DNA of 64,000 nt from Arthrobacter sp. SLBN-122 (GCF_006715165.1 NZ_VFMS01000001.1:1178001-1242000); one strand, 5' to 3'. Shown: positions 7,464 to 17,699, numbered from the stretch's first letter. Translations and numbers: made by a program. Notes: generated from the letters alone by a model not told the origin.

Positions 7464-10310
7464 CTAGGACGGAACGTGCTCCACCTTGGGCACCAGCCCT
7501 GCCTCCTTCAGCCCCAGGTAGATCCGGTCCCGCGCAATGGGCAGGGATGCGAAGCGAACTCCAGTGGCGTTGCGGATGGCGTTCGCGAGCGCGGGGGCCA
7601 CCGGGTTGAACGGGCTTTCGCTCATGGACTTGGCCCCCAGCGGGCCCATCTTGTCGTTGGTGTCCGCGAAGTAGACCTCGCTGCGCGGCACGTCCGCAAA
7701 AGTAGGAATGTGGTACTGCCGGAGGATGTCCGTGGTGACCTTGCCGGCGTCGTCCACCACCACTTCCTCGTACAGCGTGGCACCCAGGGCCTGCGCGATC
7801 CCGCCTTCGATCTGGCCGCGGCACTGCCGCGGGTTGACCACCACCCCGGCGTCAGCTGCCTGCACGCTTTGCAGGATTTTCAGCTCGCCGGTGCCGCGGT
7901 TCACCCCCACCCGGAAGCCGTGCACGTTGAACGCGACGGAGCGCGGCGTACCGCCCCAGCGCCCTTCGGCAGCGAGTTCGACGCCGGCTTCCGCGGCCGC
8001 CTGCGCAAGTTCCGAAAGTGCCACGGGAGTCCCGTCCACCACCAGGGAATCCCCATCGAGGACGCACGCCGAGGCCTGGGTCTGCCGGATGCCGGCGGCG
8101 AACGCCCGGATCCGGACCGCCAGTTCCTCCGCTGCTGCGAGGGTGGCCTTGCCGGCCACCACGGTGCCGGCTGAGCCGAACGCGCCGGTGTCGTGCTCCA
8201 CGAGGTCCGTGTCCGACTGCCGCACCGCCACCCGGGACGCCTGCGTGGAGAGGGCGGTGGCGGCAAGCTGGGCGTGCACCGTGGTGGTGCCGTTGCCGAA
8301 TTCGGCGGTTCCGACGTCGGCCTGGTACGTCCCGTCCGTCAGGAGCCGCAGGCGGGAATGGGCAAAGTGGCCGCGCGGCGGCACGGTGTCGATCATGGAC
8401 AAGGCAGCGCCTTCGCCCACCATCCAGTCCGGCCCAAGATCCTCAAGGCCTGCCTGCCGGTAGCGTTCGCGGCCGCGGTCCAGGGCATCCCGGACCAGGT
8501 CCAGGCACTGGTCCAGCCCATAGCTGCCGTAGTGGACGTCTTCCTCCGGGTCGGGCTGCGTGGACAGCATGTGGTCCCCCTCGCGGACCATGTTCAGGCG
8601 GCGGAACTCCAACGGATCCATGCCGATGCCGGCGGCCAGCTCATCCATGGCCGACTCGATGGCGAAGATCATCTGGCTCAGCCCGTACCCGCGGAAAGCA
8701 CCGGCCGGCACGGTATTGGTATATACCGAATGCGCGTCCACCTTCTTATTGGCGCAGTTGTACACCGACAGCGATTCGCCGCAGCCGTGGAACATGACGC
8801 CGGGACCGTGGTTGCCGTAGGCGCCGGTGTTGGTCACCACGTCCAGCTCCAGTGCCGTCAGCTTCCCGTCCCGGCTGGCCCCGGCCTTCAGCTTGATGGT
8901 AAACGGGTGCCGGGTGGTGGTGGCGGTGAACTGTTCGGTGCGGGTCAGTTCCAGCTGGACCGGCCGCTGCAGCTTCAGGGCCGCGAGCGCCACGAGGTCC
9001 TCCGTGAGGACTTCCTGCTTGCCGCCGAATCCACCGCCCACACGCCCGGCCACCACATGCACCTTGTCCTCTTCAAGCCCAAAGACACGGCAGAGGGTAC
9101 GGCGGACCAGGAACGGGACCTGGCTGGAGGTGCGCACCTGCAGCCGGCCCTCTGCATCCACCGAGGCGATGGCCGCGTGGGTTTCCAGTGCCACGTGCTG
9201 CACCCGCTGGGTTTGGTAGGTCTGTTCATGGATGAAGTCGGCGGCGGCGAAGCCATCGGCCACGCTTCCCAGCTCCGAGTGCAGCTCCGCCACCACGTTC
9301 CGTTCCGGCCCCGCAATCCGGGAGCGGGCAGCATCCTTGTCCCCGTGGACCAGCGGCGCGTTGGGGAGCAGCGCCTCCTGGGGCGAGAGGACGGCCGGGA
9401 GTTCCTCATACTCCACCTGCAGCGCACGCACGCCTGCTTCCGCGGCGCCCATTGATTCCGCCACGACGGCGGCCACCCGCTGCCCGATGAACCTGACCAC
9501 GTCATCGAGCACCCGGGTATCGTCGGGGTCATCCGTGAACAGCTCGTGCTGGGCCGTGGAGAACAGTTGCTCGGGCGCATCCTCGGAGGTGAGGACAGCC
9601 ACCACTCCGGGGACCTTCAGTGCCGCGGCCTTGTCGATGGACACCACGCGGGCATGGGCAAGCGGCGACCGCAGGATCTTTAGGTGCAGCAGGCCCTGCA
9701 GCTGCTCCTGCGGAACGTCCAGGGTGTACCGGGCCGTTCCGGTGACCACTGCCCGGCTGGCCGGAGCCGGGACGTCGTCACCCAGCCGGCCCGCTTCCGG
9801 GTCCGGCTGCCCCTCCCCTGCGATGCCGGACCCCGGCCCCTGGGGATCCGGATGGCCGGCATCCCCGCAGACCGCATCAGCGATGGCGCGGTACCCGGTG
9901 CACCGGCAAAGGTTGCCCTTGAGGTTCCGCGGCAGGTTCTCCTTCTGTTCATCACTGAAGGAGGCGGCAGTCATCACCATGCCGGCCGTGCAGAAACCGC
10001 ACTGGAAGCCCTGGCGCTCCAGGAACTGCTGCTGCACGGGGTGAAGCTGCCCGCCGGGGAGCTTCCCGTCGGCGCAGTTGGCCGCGGCGAGCCCCTCGAT
10101 AGTGGTGACGGAGTGCCCTTCTGCCCTGACCGCCGGGTAAATGCAGCTGTGCACCGGCACGCCGTCCACGTGGACCGTGCAGGCCCCGCAGTCGCCGCCG
10201 TCGCAGCCCTTCTTCACCCCCAGGTTTCCCTGCTCCCGCAGGAAGGTCCGCAGGCACTGCCCTGGACGGGGCGCGGCGTTCGCAGAAGTTCCGTTGATCT
10301 CAATGGCCAT
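7464..10310 (-). CDS. Xanthine dehydrogenase, fused [2Fe-2S] and molybdopterin-binding subunit
   Basis: A 948-residue fusion. Residues 1-150 form the iron-sulfur subunit with both clusters complete: C36, C41, C44, C56 (plant-type) and C104, C107, C135, C137 (CGFC...CRC). From about residue 185 follow the two molybdopterin-binding domains with [24 protein letters not shown] and a C-terminal [12 protein letters not shown] containing the likely catalytic Glu. This architecture is like E. coli XdhD and differs from the usual separate subunits. It should oxidise hypoxanthine and xanthine to urate, handing electrons to the FAD subunit whose gene ends 3 bp upstream. The ATG at 10308-10310 follows that stop directly. 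Third gene of the xdhC-FAD-FeS/Mo operon. Confidence 0.92.
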   Translation of the reverse strand: MAIEINGTSANAAPRPGQCLRTFLREQGNLGVKKGCDGGDCGACTVHVDGVPVHSCIYPAVRAEGHSVTTIEGLAAANCADGKLPGGQLHPVQQQFLERQGFQCGFCTAGMVMTAASFSDEQKENLPRNLKGNLCRCTGYRAIADAVCGDAGHPDPQGPGSGIAGEGQPDPEAGRLGDDVPAPASRAVVTGTARYTLDVPQEQLQGLLHLKILRSPLAHARVVSIDKAAALKVPGVVAVLTSEDAPEQLFSTAQHELFTDDPDDTRVLDDVVRFIGQRVAAVVAESMGAAEAGVRALQVEYEELPAVLSPQEALLPNAPLVHGDKDAARSRIAGPERNVVAELHSELGSVADGFAAADFIHEQTYQTQRVQHVALETHAAIASVDAEGRLQVRTSSQVPFLVRRTLCRVFGLEEDKVHVVAGRVGGGFGGKQEVLTEDLVALAALKLQRPVQLELTRTEQFTATTTRHPFTIKLKAGASRDGKLTALELDVVTNTGAYGNHGPGVMFHGCGESLSVYNCANKKVDAHSVYTNTVPAGAFRGYGLSQMIFAIESAMDELAAGIGMDPLEFRRLNMVREGDHMLSTQPDPEEDVHYGSYGLDQCLDLVRDALDRGRERYRQAGLEDLGPDWMVGEGAALSMIDTVPPRGHFAHSRLRLLTDGTYQADVGTAEFGNGTTTVHAQLAATALSTQASRVAVRQSDTDLVEHDTGAFGSAGTVVAGKATLAAAEELAVRIRAFAAGIRQTQASACVLDGDSLVVDGTPVALSELAQAAAEAGVELAAEGRWGGTPRSVAFNVHGFRVGVNRGTGELKILQSVQAADAGVVVNPRQCRGQIEGGIAQALGATLYEEVVVDDAGKVTTDILRQYHIPTFADVPRSEVYFADTNDKMGPLGAKSMSESPFNPVAPALANAIRNATGVRFASLPIARDRIYLGLKEAGLVPKVEHVPS

Positions 10311-10312
10311 GC

Positions 10313-11248
10313 TCAGGCCCCTTTCGAAAGAGTTGTGGGCCCGGACTCCGGGATCCCGCCGTTCCGCGGCGGCCAGAAGTCTCCGGACACAGCCAGTCCC
10401 GGCGTTCCCTGCGGCGCTGCAAGTTCGGCCCGGATCTCCTCGGCCAGCCGGTAGGTCATGTCGCGGCGCCAGGCCGGCAGCCCGTGGATGTCGTCGTGGT
10501 AAAGGTCTGCAGGGATCGCCTCATCGAGCGCCGCCGTTAACTGGTCCACGTCCGGCAGCGCGTCGAAACGGAGCTGCACGGGCCGCTTGGTGGCGGCGGT
10601 GACCGTCAGCACCAGCGAGGTCCCGGCGTCGAGCCTTCCAATGAGCAGCACCCCGGACCGGCCCAGGTTGCTCAGCGACAGGCGGCGGAAGGCCACGCAG
10701 GCGGAAAGGGCCGACGCCGGGAGGTGCACGCTGCGGAGCAGCTCACCTGGTGCCAGGCCGTTCCTGGCATCACCGGTGATGAAGTCCGCCACCGGGAGGG
10801 CGCGGCTGCCGCCGCCGGGAGCCAGGATGGTGGCCACGCCGTCCAGCCCGGCGCAGAGGGAGATGACCGGTCCGGCGGGCAGCGACGTGCAGAGGTTGCC
10901 GCCCACCGTGGACATGTTCCACACCTTGAAGGAGGCCACGAAGGAGTCGCAGCATGCCCGGACCAGGTCCAGCGCCGGCCAGCCGCGGCCCGAAACATCC
11001 GGCAGGCCGGGAAGGCTGTACAGCTGGGCGATGGTGCAGGTGGCGGCGAACTCGATGCCGTCGTCGGTCACCGTGATGGGCGTCCATCCTGCAGCGCCCA
11101 GGTCCAGGAGCCGTTTGAGCGGCTGCGGCCCGAAGGCGTAGCTGCCGTAGGAGAAAAGGACCGTCCCGCCGGCCAGCCAGGCATCGCCGTCACGCCATTC
11201 CGCGGGGTCGGTGGTGGGGACCACCGCCTCAATGGTGTTCATGTCCAT
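10313..11248 (-). CDS. Xanthine dehydrogenase FAD-binding subunit
   Basis: A 311-residue FAD-binding domain of the molybdopterin dehydrogenase type. Its FAD/pyrophosphate motifs are AGGTVL near residue 26 and [17 protein letters not shown] around residues 110-126; a CO-dehydrogenase-flavoprotein C-terminal domain follows. It carries electrons from the iron-sulfur centres to NAD+. The start overlaps the end of xdhC by 10 bp, and the stop is 2 bp before the next start, so the three genes are translationally coupled. Two ATGs (11248 and 11242) are possible. Confidence 0.92.
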   Translation of the reverse strand: MDMNTIEAVVPTTDPAEWRDGDAWLAGGTVLFSYGSYAFGPQPLKRLLDLGAAGWTPITVTDDGIEFAATCTIAQLYSLPGLPDVSGRGWPALDLVRACCDSFVASFKVWNMSTVGGNLCTSLPAGPVISLCAGLDGVATILAPGGGSRALPVADFITGDARNGLAPGELLRSVHLPASALSACVAFRRLSLSNLGRSGVLLIGRLDAGTSLVLTVTAATKRPVQLRFDALPDVDQLTAALDEAIPADLYHDDIHGLPAWRRDMTYRLAEEIRAELAAPQGTPGLAVSGDFWPPRNGGIPESGPTTLSKGA

Positions 11249-12480
11249 GCGATCTCCTGCTTGTCAACGTCTGTGGGCGCCGGGGCGGGCGCGGGGTGGG
11301 AATGCGTGGGATGTTGATGGATGGCGCCGGACGTTTCCCGCAGCGGCAGGCAGCTGGCCGCACGGCTGCGGGCGGCGATGATTTCCGCGGTGATGGACAC
11401 CGCCACTTCCGCGGGCGTGACGGCACCGAGGTCCAGCCCGATGGGTGAGTGCAGCTGCGCGATCCGCTCCGGCGGGACGCCTGCGCTGAGGAGTTCGCCA
11501 ACCCGCTGGAGGTGGCTGCGGCGGGAGCCCATGGCGCCCACGTAGGCAAGGTCCAGGGCCAGCGCGGTTTCCAGCAGCGGGATATCGAACTTGGGATCGT
11601 GGGTCAGGACGGCGGCCACGGTTCGGCGGTCCGTCCGGCCGGCGGCCGCCTCCGACGCAAGGTACCGGTGCGGCCAGTCGGCCACCACCTGGTCCGCGGC
11701 GGCAAACCGGGGCTGCCCGGCAAACGCCGGCCGGGCGTCCACGAGGGTGACGTGGTAGCCCAGCAGCTTGGCGGCCGGGACCAGCGCCGCACCGAAGTCG
11801 TTGGCGCCGAACACCAACATCCGCGGCGGGGCCAGCCGGGACTCCACGAGGATGGCGTCCCCGGCTGAAGGCTGCCCGGTGCCTGTCCGGTCCGGAGGAC
11901 AATCCCCCGGCTGGCCCAGCCGGACCAGGCCCGTGCCGCCGCTGCGCACCAGGGATTCCACGTGGGCAGCCGGTTCCCCGTGCAGCAGGGCTGCCAGCTC
12001 CGGGGACGCAGCCAGAGGGAAGGTGGCGGGATCGGAAAGGACGACGGCGCCGCCTCCTGCGCTGCCCAGCACCCGTACCAGGGCCACGGGTTGGTCCGGG
12101 CTGGTACCGGAGAGTTGCAGCAGGGCGGTGCGCAGCGGATGCGCGGCCTCTCCGGGCTGGGCGGCGGGCACCGGCTGGATGTGGATGTCCAGCTGACCCC
12201 CGCAGGTGAGCCCGGCGGCGAAGGCGTCGGCGGCGCTGAAGCCGAAGGTCTCAAGGCGTGTGGCGTCGTCGTCCATTGCCTCCTGCGCGAGCGCCACCAC
12301 GGCGCCTTCCACGCAGCCGCCGGAGAGGCTGCCCAGCACCTCGCCCGATTCGGTGACCAGCATGGACGTGCCCACGGGCCGGGGCACGGAGCCGGAAGCA
12401 GCCACGATGGTGGCCACGGCGAACCACCGGCCTTCGAGCCGGGGCATCCAGGGGCCGAGCGAAGGGATCAGGTCAAGCAT
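11239..12480 (-). CDS. xdhC: XdhC/CoxI-family molybdenum-enzyme maturation protein
   Basis: A 413-residue protein. The N-terminal XdhC/CoxI domain carries ASGSVPRPVGTSML (about residues 28-41) and the GGCVEG loop near residue 54. The C-terminal domain is Rossmann-like with MLVFGANDFGAALVPAAKLLGYHVTLVDARPAF. XdhC proteins bind molybdopterin and insert the sulfurated cofactor into xanthine dehydrogenase. It is the promoter-proximal gene of the operon and overlaps the FAD subunit gene. A hairpin lies 50 bp upstream, separating it from the purine permease gene. No copy of the shared palindrome was found in front of it, so it may depend on read-through from guaD or on an unrecognised promoter. Confidence 0.88.
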   Translation of the reverse strand: MLDLIPSLGPWMPRLEGRWFAVATIVAASGSVPRPVGTSMLVTESGEVLGSLSGGCVEGAVVALAQEAMDDDATRLETFGFSAADAFAAGLTCGGQLDIHIQPVPAAQPGEAAHPLRTALLQLSGTSPDQPVALVRVLGSAGGGAVVLSDPATFPLAASPELAALLHGEPAAHVESLVRSGGTGLVRLGQPGDCPPDRTGTGQPSAGDAILVESRLAPPRMLVFGANDFGAALVPAAKLLGYHVTLVDARPAFAGQPRFAAADQVVADWPHRYLASEAAAGRTDRRTVAAVLTHDPKFDIPLLETALALDLAYVGAMGSRRSHLQRVGELLSAGVPPERIAQLHSPIGLDLGAVTPAEVAVSITAEIIAARSRAASCLPLRETSGAIHQHPTHSHPAPAPAPTDVDKQEIAWT

Positions 12481-12530
12481 GGCGGCACTCCTTCTTCCGC
12501 GCGGCGGTGGTGTCCATTGTCTGTCCTGCA

Positions 12531-12561
12531 GGGGGCCGGGCCAAGAGTTGACCCGGCCCCC
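12531..12561. terminator. Hairpin between purine permease and xdhC
   Basis: A perfect 10-bp stem (GGGGGCCGGG with CCCGGCCCCC) around an 11-nt loop lies between the stop of the permease and the start of xdhC, both on the minus strand. There is no T-run after it. It may end the guaD-permease transcript or attenuate read-through into the xanthine dehydrogenase genes. Confidence 0.65.
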
Positions 12562-12580
12562 CGGCTGTTTGGGGCAAAGC

Positions 12581-14116
12581 TCAGCCGCCCAGCAGGTGGT
12601 TGATCGGTCCGCGCGCGAAGTACACCAGGAAACCGATGCTCACCACCCACATCAGCGGATGGATCTTCTTCGCCTTGCCCGAGGCCGCCCCGATGATCGC
12701 CCAGCTCACGAAGCCGACGCCGATGCCGTTGGCGATCGAGTAGCTCAGCGGCATGGTGACGATGGTGAGGAATGCCGGCAGGGCCACCGTGAACTTGGTG
12801 AACTTGATCTCGCGGATCTGGGCCATCATCATCGCGCCCACCACCACCAGCGCGGCGGCCGCAACTTCCAGCGGCACCACGCTGGTGAGCGGCGTGAGGA
12901 ACATCGAGCCAAGGAACAGCACGCCGGTTACCACTGAGGCCAGGCCGGTGCGGGCACCTTCGCCGATGCCGGCCGCGGAGTCGATGTACACGGTGTTGGA
13001 GGAGCCTGAGGTGGCCCCGCCGGCCACGGCGCCGAAGCCTTCTACGATGAAGGCTGCCTTCAGCCGCGGGAAGGTGCCGTCCTTGTGCGCGACGCCGGCG
13101 CTTTTGGCCAGGCCGGTCATGGTGCCCATGGCGTCGAAGAAGTTGGTGAACACGAGCGTGAAGACCAGCATGGTGGCCGCGAGTCCGCCGATCCTGGCAA
13201 ACGAGCCAAACAGATCGAACTGGCCAACCAGGCCAAGGTCCGGTGCCGAGACCAGCTGGCCGGACAGGACCGGGGTGTTCAGGTGCCAGCCGCCGGGGTT
13301 GGTGGCGCTGGCGGGGCCCAGCTTCAGGATGGCTTCCACGACGGCGGCCAGCACGGTGGTGCCGACGATGCCGATGAGCAGGCCGCCCTGGACCTTGCGG
13401 GCCACCAGGATGCCCATAGCCAGGAGGCCGACGACGAACACGAGCGTGGGCACCGAGGTGATGGAGCCGCCGTCGCCCAGCTGGACAGGGGGCCCGCCTG
13501 CCGTGGGCCGGACGAAGCCGGAGTCCACGAAACCGATGAAGGCGATGAACAGGCCGATGCCCACGGTTATGGCCGCCTTGAGTTCCTTGGGCACCGCCCG
13601 GAAGATGGCGGTCCGGGCACCGGTGACGCCGAAGAGGACAATCAGGATGCCGTTGATCACCACCAGGCCCATGGCCTCGGGCCAGGTGACTTCCTGGATC
13701 ACGGAGACCGCCAGGAACGAGTTGATGCCCAGCCCGGCGGCAAGTCCGAACGGGAGGTTGGCGATAAGGCCGAAGAGGATGGTCATGACGCCGGCCGTGA
13801 GTCCGGTGACGGCACCCACCTGCGCGGCGGACAGCCAGCCCCCGGCGACGTCGGTGGGGGCGTTGTCCGCGCTGAACCCGCCGAGGATGAGGGGGTTCAG
13901 GATGACGATGTACGCCATGGTGAAGAAGGTGACCAGGCCACCGCGGAATTCACGGGCAAGGGTGGAGCCGCGCCGGGTGACCTGGAAGAAGCGGCCCAGG
14001 AAGGATTCGGGGGGCTGGGGGGTTTGTGATCCCTGCGCCGAAGTGTGCGACGTCCGCCGGGAGGTGCTGGTGGTTGGAGCCGAATGCTCCTCGTGGGAAT
14101 GGTCCAGGATGGTCAT
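12581..14116 (-). CDS. AzgA/PbuG-type adenine/guanine/hypoxanthine permease (NCS2 family)
   Basis: About 511 residues with 12 or more hydrophobic segments. AzgA signatures include TFFTMAYIVILNPLIL, ANLPFGLAAGLGINSFLA, FTNFFDAMGTMTGLAKSAG and EGFGAVAGGATSGSSNTVYIDSAAGI. The last holds the substrate-binding region typical of purine base/proton symporters. The start at 14114-14116 is 14 bp after the guaD stop, so guanine deaminase and its importer form one transcript. The protein has a long polar, Ser/Thr-rich N terminus (about 45 residues). Guanine or hypoxanthine import is inferred from the family and neighbour. Confidence 0.9.
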   Translation of the reverse strand: MTILDHSHEEHSAPTTSTSRRTSHTSAQGSQTPQPPESFLGRFFQVTRRGSTLAREFRGGLVTFFTMAYIVILNPLILGGFSADNAPTDVAGGWLSAAQVGAVTGLTAGVMTILFGLIANLPFGLAAGLGINSFLAVSVIQEVTWPEAMGLVVINGILIVLFGVTGARTAIFRAVPKELKAAITVGIGLFIAFIGFVDSGFVRPTAGGPPVQLGDGGSITSVPTLVFVVGLLAMGILVARKVQGGLLIGIVGTTVLAAVVEAILKLGPASATNPGGWHLNTPVLSGQLVSAPDLGLVGQFDLFGSFARIGGLAATMLVFTLVFTNFFDAMGTMTGLAKSAGVAHKDGTFPRLKAAFIVEGFGAVAGGATSGSSNTVYIDSAAGIGEGARTGLASVVTGVLFLGSMFLTPLTSVVPLEVAAAALVVVGAMMMAQIREIKFTKFTVALPAFLTIVTMPLSYSIANGIGVGFVSWAIIGAASGKAKKIHPLMWVVSIGFLVYFARGPINHLLGG

Positions 14117-14130
14117 CGAAGCCGCCGGGC

Positions 14131-14625
14131 CTAGTAGTCGATCCTGGATTCGAGCGTGTTCCAGGTGTTGAACGGCTCCAGCGGGGCGGGGGCCTGGGGA
14201 TCGCCCAGTTCCAGCTTGGATACCGGCATCAGGGAGTCCCTGTCCTGGTTTTCGAAGTATTCGTAGAACACCGCGTCGTCGAAGCCCACGGAGGCGGCGT
14301 CGTGGCGGTCGGCTGCGTAGACAACACTGCCTACCCGGGCCCAGAGCGCGGAGGCCAGGCACATGGGGCAGGGCTCGCAGCTGGTGTAGAGGGTGGCGCC
14401 GCTGAGATCGAAGGTGCCGAGTTCGCGGCAGGCGGTGCGGATGGCCGTGACTTCGGCGTGCGCGGTGGGATCGTTGTCCGCGGTGACGCGGTTGACGCCG
14501 TCAAACGTTTGGCCGTCCGCCGTGACGATCATGGCGCCGAAGGGGCCTCCGCTGTTAAGGACATTGGCCGTTGCCAGCCGGATGGAGCGGGCCAAAAATT
14601 GTTCGGCCGTGACGGTGGTACTCAT
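14131..14625 (-). CDS. guaD: Guanine deaminase (cytidine-deaminase fold)
   Basis: A 164-residue zinc deaminase of the B. subtilis GuaD type. Zinc ligands and the proton shuttle are present: H56 and E58 in TAHAE, C86 and C89 in EPCPMC. It converts guanine to xanthine and ammonia, feeding the xanthine dehydrogenase encoded downstream. The start ATG is at 14623-14625. The gene is divergent from an 8-oxoguanine-deaminase-like gene; the 400-bp gap between them carries a copy of the shared palindrome and a promoter. Confidence 0.9.
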   Translation of the reverse strand: MSTTVTAEQFLARSIRLATANVLNSGGPFGAMIVTADGQTFDGVNRVTADNDPTAHAEVTAIRTACRELGTFDLSGATLYTSCEPCPMCLASALWARVGSVVYAADRHDAASVGFDDAVFYEYFENQDRDSLMPVSKLELGDPQAPAPLEPFNTWNTLESRIDY

Positions 14626-14824
14626 GATGCGACTTCCTTTTGCCGGGAAGCCTGGTGTTGCGCAGGACCAGTAGAACCAGGTGCGAACGGTTACCAGGCT
14701 TCAGCATGTGCTGTGAAGGTTAAGTTGCGCCTGGTAGATAGCTTCCCGGGTTCGGGCGCCCGCCTTTGGCAGAATCGAGATTAGCACCGCTGTGTGGGCC
14801 ACGCCATAGTTTTCTGGAAATTTA

Positions 14825-14841
14825 ATTTCGTAATGTGAAAT
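14825..14841. promoter_or_regulatory. Putative IclR/AllR-type operator between guaD and the 8-oxoguanine deaminase gene
   Basis: ATTTCGTAATGTGAAAT, a 17-bp near-perfect palindrome (ATTTC/GAAAT arms) matching the shared consensus. It could act on both divergent genes. The rest of the 14626-15026 gap shows a CAGTCACAAA motif (14878-14887), the promoter at 14896-14925 and no further gene. Confidence 0.6.
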
Positions 14842-14895
14842 CGATGTTTCGGCGTCTTCACGGTGCTGCCGGCCGGGCAGTCACAAAGACTCCCG

Positions 14896-14925
14896 TTGAC
14901 GTAGGCGGGGGCGTCTTCCTAGGCT
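14896..14925 (+). promoter_or_regulatory. Predicted promoter of the 8-oxoguanine deaminase gene
   Basis: TTGACG at 14896-14901 and TAGGCT at 14920-14925 with an 18-bp spacer. The predicted start point is near 14932, about 95 bp before the ATG. Confidence 0.5.
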
Positions 14926-15026
14926 GATCCCACCCGTCCTGCCCTGCAGGCCGCGGGCACCTGGATCAGCAGACAGGGCCTCACTGAGCTGGATTGAAAA
15001 CCATCAGCGCTCAGAGAAGGACAGCC

Positions 15027-16400
15027 ATGACGCAATCCACCGCACCCGCATCCCGTCTATGGATCAGGAATCCGCAGGCAGCTTTCACCGCCAACACCCT
15101 TGATGCTTCAGGCGGCCTGGTGGTCAGTGGCGGCGTCATTACCGAGGTCCTGGCAGCGGGACAGCAGCCGTCCGCACCCTGCACGGAAACGTTTGACGCC
15201 CGCAGTCACGTGCTCTTGCCGGGCCTGATCAACACGCACCACCACTTCTACCAAACCCTCACCCGGGCCTGGGGTCCGGTGGCCAATGCACCGCTGTTCC
15301 CCTGGCTGCAGAACCTCTATCCCGTGTGGGCCCGGCTCACCCCCAAGGACCTGGAACTGGCCGCGACGGTGGCCCTCGCCGAGCTGCTGCTCTCCGGCTG
15401 CACCACCGCTGCCGACCATCACTACCTGTTTCCCGCCGGCCTCGAAGATGCCATCGACATTGAGGTGGCGGCAGTGCGCCGGCTGGGCATGCGCGCCACG
15501 CTAACCCGCGGCTCCATGACGCTGGGAACGGACGACGGCGGCCTGCCGCCGCAGTCCACGGTGCAGCGCCCAGAGGTGGTGCTGGAAGACAGCGAGCGCC
15601 TGGTGGGCCGGTACCACGAGCGCGGCGACGACGCGGGGATCCAGATCGCGCTGGCTCCCTGCTCGCCGTTCTCGGTGACCAGGGAGATCATGGCCGAGAG
15701 TGCGGCACTGGCGGAGCGGCTGGACGTCCGGCTGCACACCCACCTGGCCGAGACCCTCGACGAGGAGGACTTCTGCCGGGAGATGTTCGGAGTGCGGACG
15801 GTGGACTACCTGGACAGCGTTGGCTGGCTGACGGACCGCACCTGGCTGGGACACGGCATCCACTTCAGCGATGCGGAGATCACCCGCCTCGGCGCCGCGG
15901 GGACCGCCGTCGCTCACTGCCCCACCTCCAACATGCGGCTGGCCTCGGGCACCGCACGCGTTCTGGAACTGGAGGATGCCGGAGTGCCGGTGGGGCTGGG
16001 GGTTGACGGCTCGGCGTCGAACGATGCCTCCAACATGATCCTGGAGGCGCGGCAGGCCCTCTACCTCCAGCGGCTGAGGTACGGCGCGGATGTTCCGGTG
16101 GAGCGGGCGTTGGGCTGGGCCACCCGCGGTTCCGCCGCCGTCCTGGGGCGGCCGGCGCTGGGCCAGCTGGCACCGGGGATGCAGGCGGATCTTGCAATGT
16201 TCAGGCTCGATGACCTGCGCTTCTCCGGCAGCCACGATCCCATCGCCGCCCTCCTCCTGTGCGCCGCGGACCGGGCAGACCGCGTGATGGTGGCCGGGCA
16301 GTGGCGGGTAGTGGACGGGCAGATCCCGGGGCTGGACGTGGCAGGGTTGATTGCCGAGCACTCGGCCGCGGCACGGCGCCTGGTGAGCGGCTCGCGCTGA
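15027..16400 (+). CDS. 8-oxoguanine deaminase-like amidohydrolase
   Basis: A 457-residue metal-dependent amidohydrolase. Metal ligands are visible in LINTHHHFYQTLTR (H71 and H73), HTHLAET, LGHGIHF and the aspartate of LGVDGSASNDASNM. This arrangement matches the 8-oxoguanine deaminase / TrzN-like group. 8-Oxoguanine deaminase turns 8-oxoguanine directly into urate, which fits the uricase gene 1.8 kb downstream and the guanine deaminase opposite. Isocytosine or other aminated heterocycles are alternatives. The start at 15027 follows GAGAAGGA at the right distance; an upstream ATG at 14994 has no such site. Confidence 0.8.
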   Translation: MTQSTAPASRLWIRNPQAAFTANTLDASGGLVVSGGVITEVLAAGQQPSAPCTETFDARSHVLLPGLINTHHHFYQTLTRAWGPVANAPLFPWLQNLYPVWARLTPKDLELAATVALAELLLSGCTTAADHHYLFPAGLEDAIDIEVAAVRRLGMRATLTRGSMTLGTDDGGLPPQSTVQRPEVVLEDSERLVGRYHERGDDAGIQIALAPCSPFSVTREIMAESAALAERLDVRLHTHLAETLDEEDFCREMFGVRTVDYLDSVGWLTDRTWLGHGIHFSDAEITRLGAAGTAVAHCPTSNMRLASGTARVLELEDAGVPVGLGVDGSASNDASNMILEARQALYLQRLRYGADVPVERALGWATRGSAAVLGRPALGQLAPGMQADLAMFRLDDLRFSGSHDPIAALLLCAADRADRVMVAGQWRVVDGQIPGLDVAGLIAEHSAAARRLVSGSR

Positions 16401-16439
16401 ACGGCTGACGCTTTCCCGGCCAACTGCTAGCGTGGCGCC

Positions 16440-17684
16440 ATGACTCCGTCAAAGACGCCGGCCGAGATCCTGGACATTGAGGGTGTTGAGGTCCGGATCT
16501 CCAGCCCGGACAAGGTGGTATTCCCCCAACCGGGGCTGACCAAGCTCGACCTCGTTCAGTACTACCTGGCCGTGGCGGACGGTGCGCTGCGGGGTGCGGG
16601 AGGCCGGCCCATGGTGCTCAAACGGTTTCCCAAAGGCATCGACGCCGAGCCGTTCTTCCAGAAGCGCGTACCCGAAAACCACCCTCCCTTCATCGACACC
16701 ACCACGCTGCATTACGCGTCCGGAACTTCGGCCGAGGAAGCGGTGATCCGCGACGCCGCTGGCCTCGCCTGGGTCATCAACCTCGGCTGCCTGGACCTGA
16801 ACCCGCACCCGGTCCGGGCAGAGGACCTGGAGCACCCGGACGAACTCCGGGTGGACCTGGACCCCATGCCGGGCGTGGACTGGTCCCAGATCGTGGACGT
16901 GGCGTATGTGGCGCAGGAGGTCCTGGACGACGTGGGGCTGATGGGATGGCCGAAGACCAGCGGTTCACGGGGACTGCACATCCTGGCGCGCATTGCCCCG
17001 GAATGGTCCTACCGCGACGTCCGGCTCGCCGCCGAAACGCTGGCCCGGGAAGTGGAGAACCGGGCCCCGGGCCTCGCCACGGCACGGTGGTGGAAGGAGG
17101 AGCGCGGCGAGAGCGTGTTCGTTGACTTCAACCAGAACGCCAAGGACCGCACGGTGGCCTCCGCCTATTCCGTCAGGCCCCTACCGGATGCCCGGGTGTC
17201 TACGCCGCTCACGTGGGAAGAGGTCCGCAAGGCCCGGCCGGAGCAGTTTACGGTGCCCACGGTCCTGGAGCGGTTCGCGGAGATCGGCGATCCGCATGCC
17301 GGCATTGAAGGTGCCGTGGGCAGGCTGGACGGCCTCCTCGCCCTTGCCGAAAAGCTGGGGCCAGCGGAGAAGGCGCCACGCAGCGGCAACGGCTCCGGAC
17401 GCCGGCAGTCGCTGATGCCGCTCATAGAGGTGGCCCGGACCAGGACCAAGCCCGAGGCACTCGCGGCGCTCGATGAATGGAAGGCCGGGCATGCCGGCGT
17501 CGTAGCTGCCCTCCAGCCCGCCGATGTCCTGGTGGACGGGATGCGCGGGTCCAGCTCGCTCTGGTACCGGGTCCGGGTGAACCTGCAGCATGTGCCCGAG
17601 GCTGAACGCCCTCCCCAGGAGGACCTCATCGCGGACTACGACCCCTGGGCCGGCAAACAGTGGCCTGGCGGGCCCGGCTCCTGA
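16440..17684 (+). CDS. LigD-type DNA polymerase/primase domain protein (stand-alone)
   Basis: A 414-residue archaeo-eukaryotic-primase-type polymerase like the polymerase domain of LigD, without ligase or nuclease domains. The catalytic aspartates are D139 and D141 in VDLDPMPGV. KTSGSRGLHI (nucleotide binding), the N-terminal TKLDLVQYYLAVAD and NPHPVRAEDLEHPDELR are family hallmarks. The last 120 residues form an extra helical tail. Such stand-alone proteins (mycobacterial PolD2/PrimC-like) fill gaps in end joining and base-excision repair. It lies 39 bp after the 8-oxoguanine deaminase gene and could be co-transcribed. Confidence 0.9.
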   Translation: MTPSKTPAEILDIEGVEVRISSPDKVVFPQPGLTKLDLVQYYLAVADGALRGAGGRPMVLKRFPKGIDAEPFFQKRVPENHPPFIDTTTLHYASGTSAEEAVIRDAAGLAWVINLGCLDLNPHPVRAEDLEHPDELRVDLDPMPGVDWSQIVDVAYVAQEVLDDVGLMGWPKTSGSRGLHILARIAPEWSYRDVRLAAETLAREVENRAPGLATARWWKEERGESVFVDFNQNAKDRTVASAYSVRPLPDARVSTPLTWEEVRKARPEQFTVPTVLERFAEIGDPHAGIEGAVGRLDGLLALAEKLGPAEKAPRSGNGSGRRQSLMPLIEVARTRTKPEALAALDEWKAGHAGVVAALQPADVLVDGMRGSSSLWYRVRVNLQHVPEAERPPQEDLIADYDPWAGKQWPGGPGS

Positions 17685-17699
17685 CTGGCTGCTGTTAGA

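Noticed and set aside
8193..9455. Long plus-strand open frame inside the xanthine dehydrogenase gene
   Set aside because: It is a shadow frame rich in His, Gly, Arg and Val. The minus-strand protein has all family motifs.
12481..12530. Copy of the shared palindrome before xdhC
   Set aside because: TTCCGCGCGGCGGTG matches only about 10 of 15 positions, which is expected by chance in GC-rich DNA.
12753..14171. A 472-codon plus-strand frame opposite the purine permease
   Set aside because: Ser/Thr/Pro/Arg-rich antisense frame without family features; the permease on the other strand is unambiguous.
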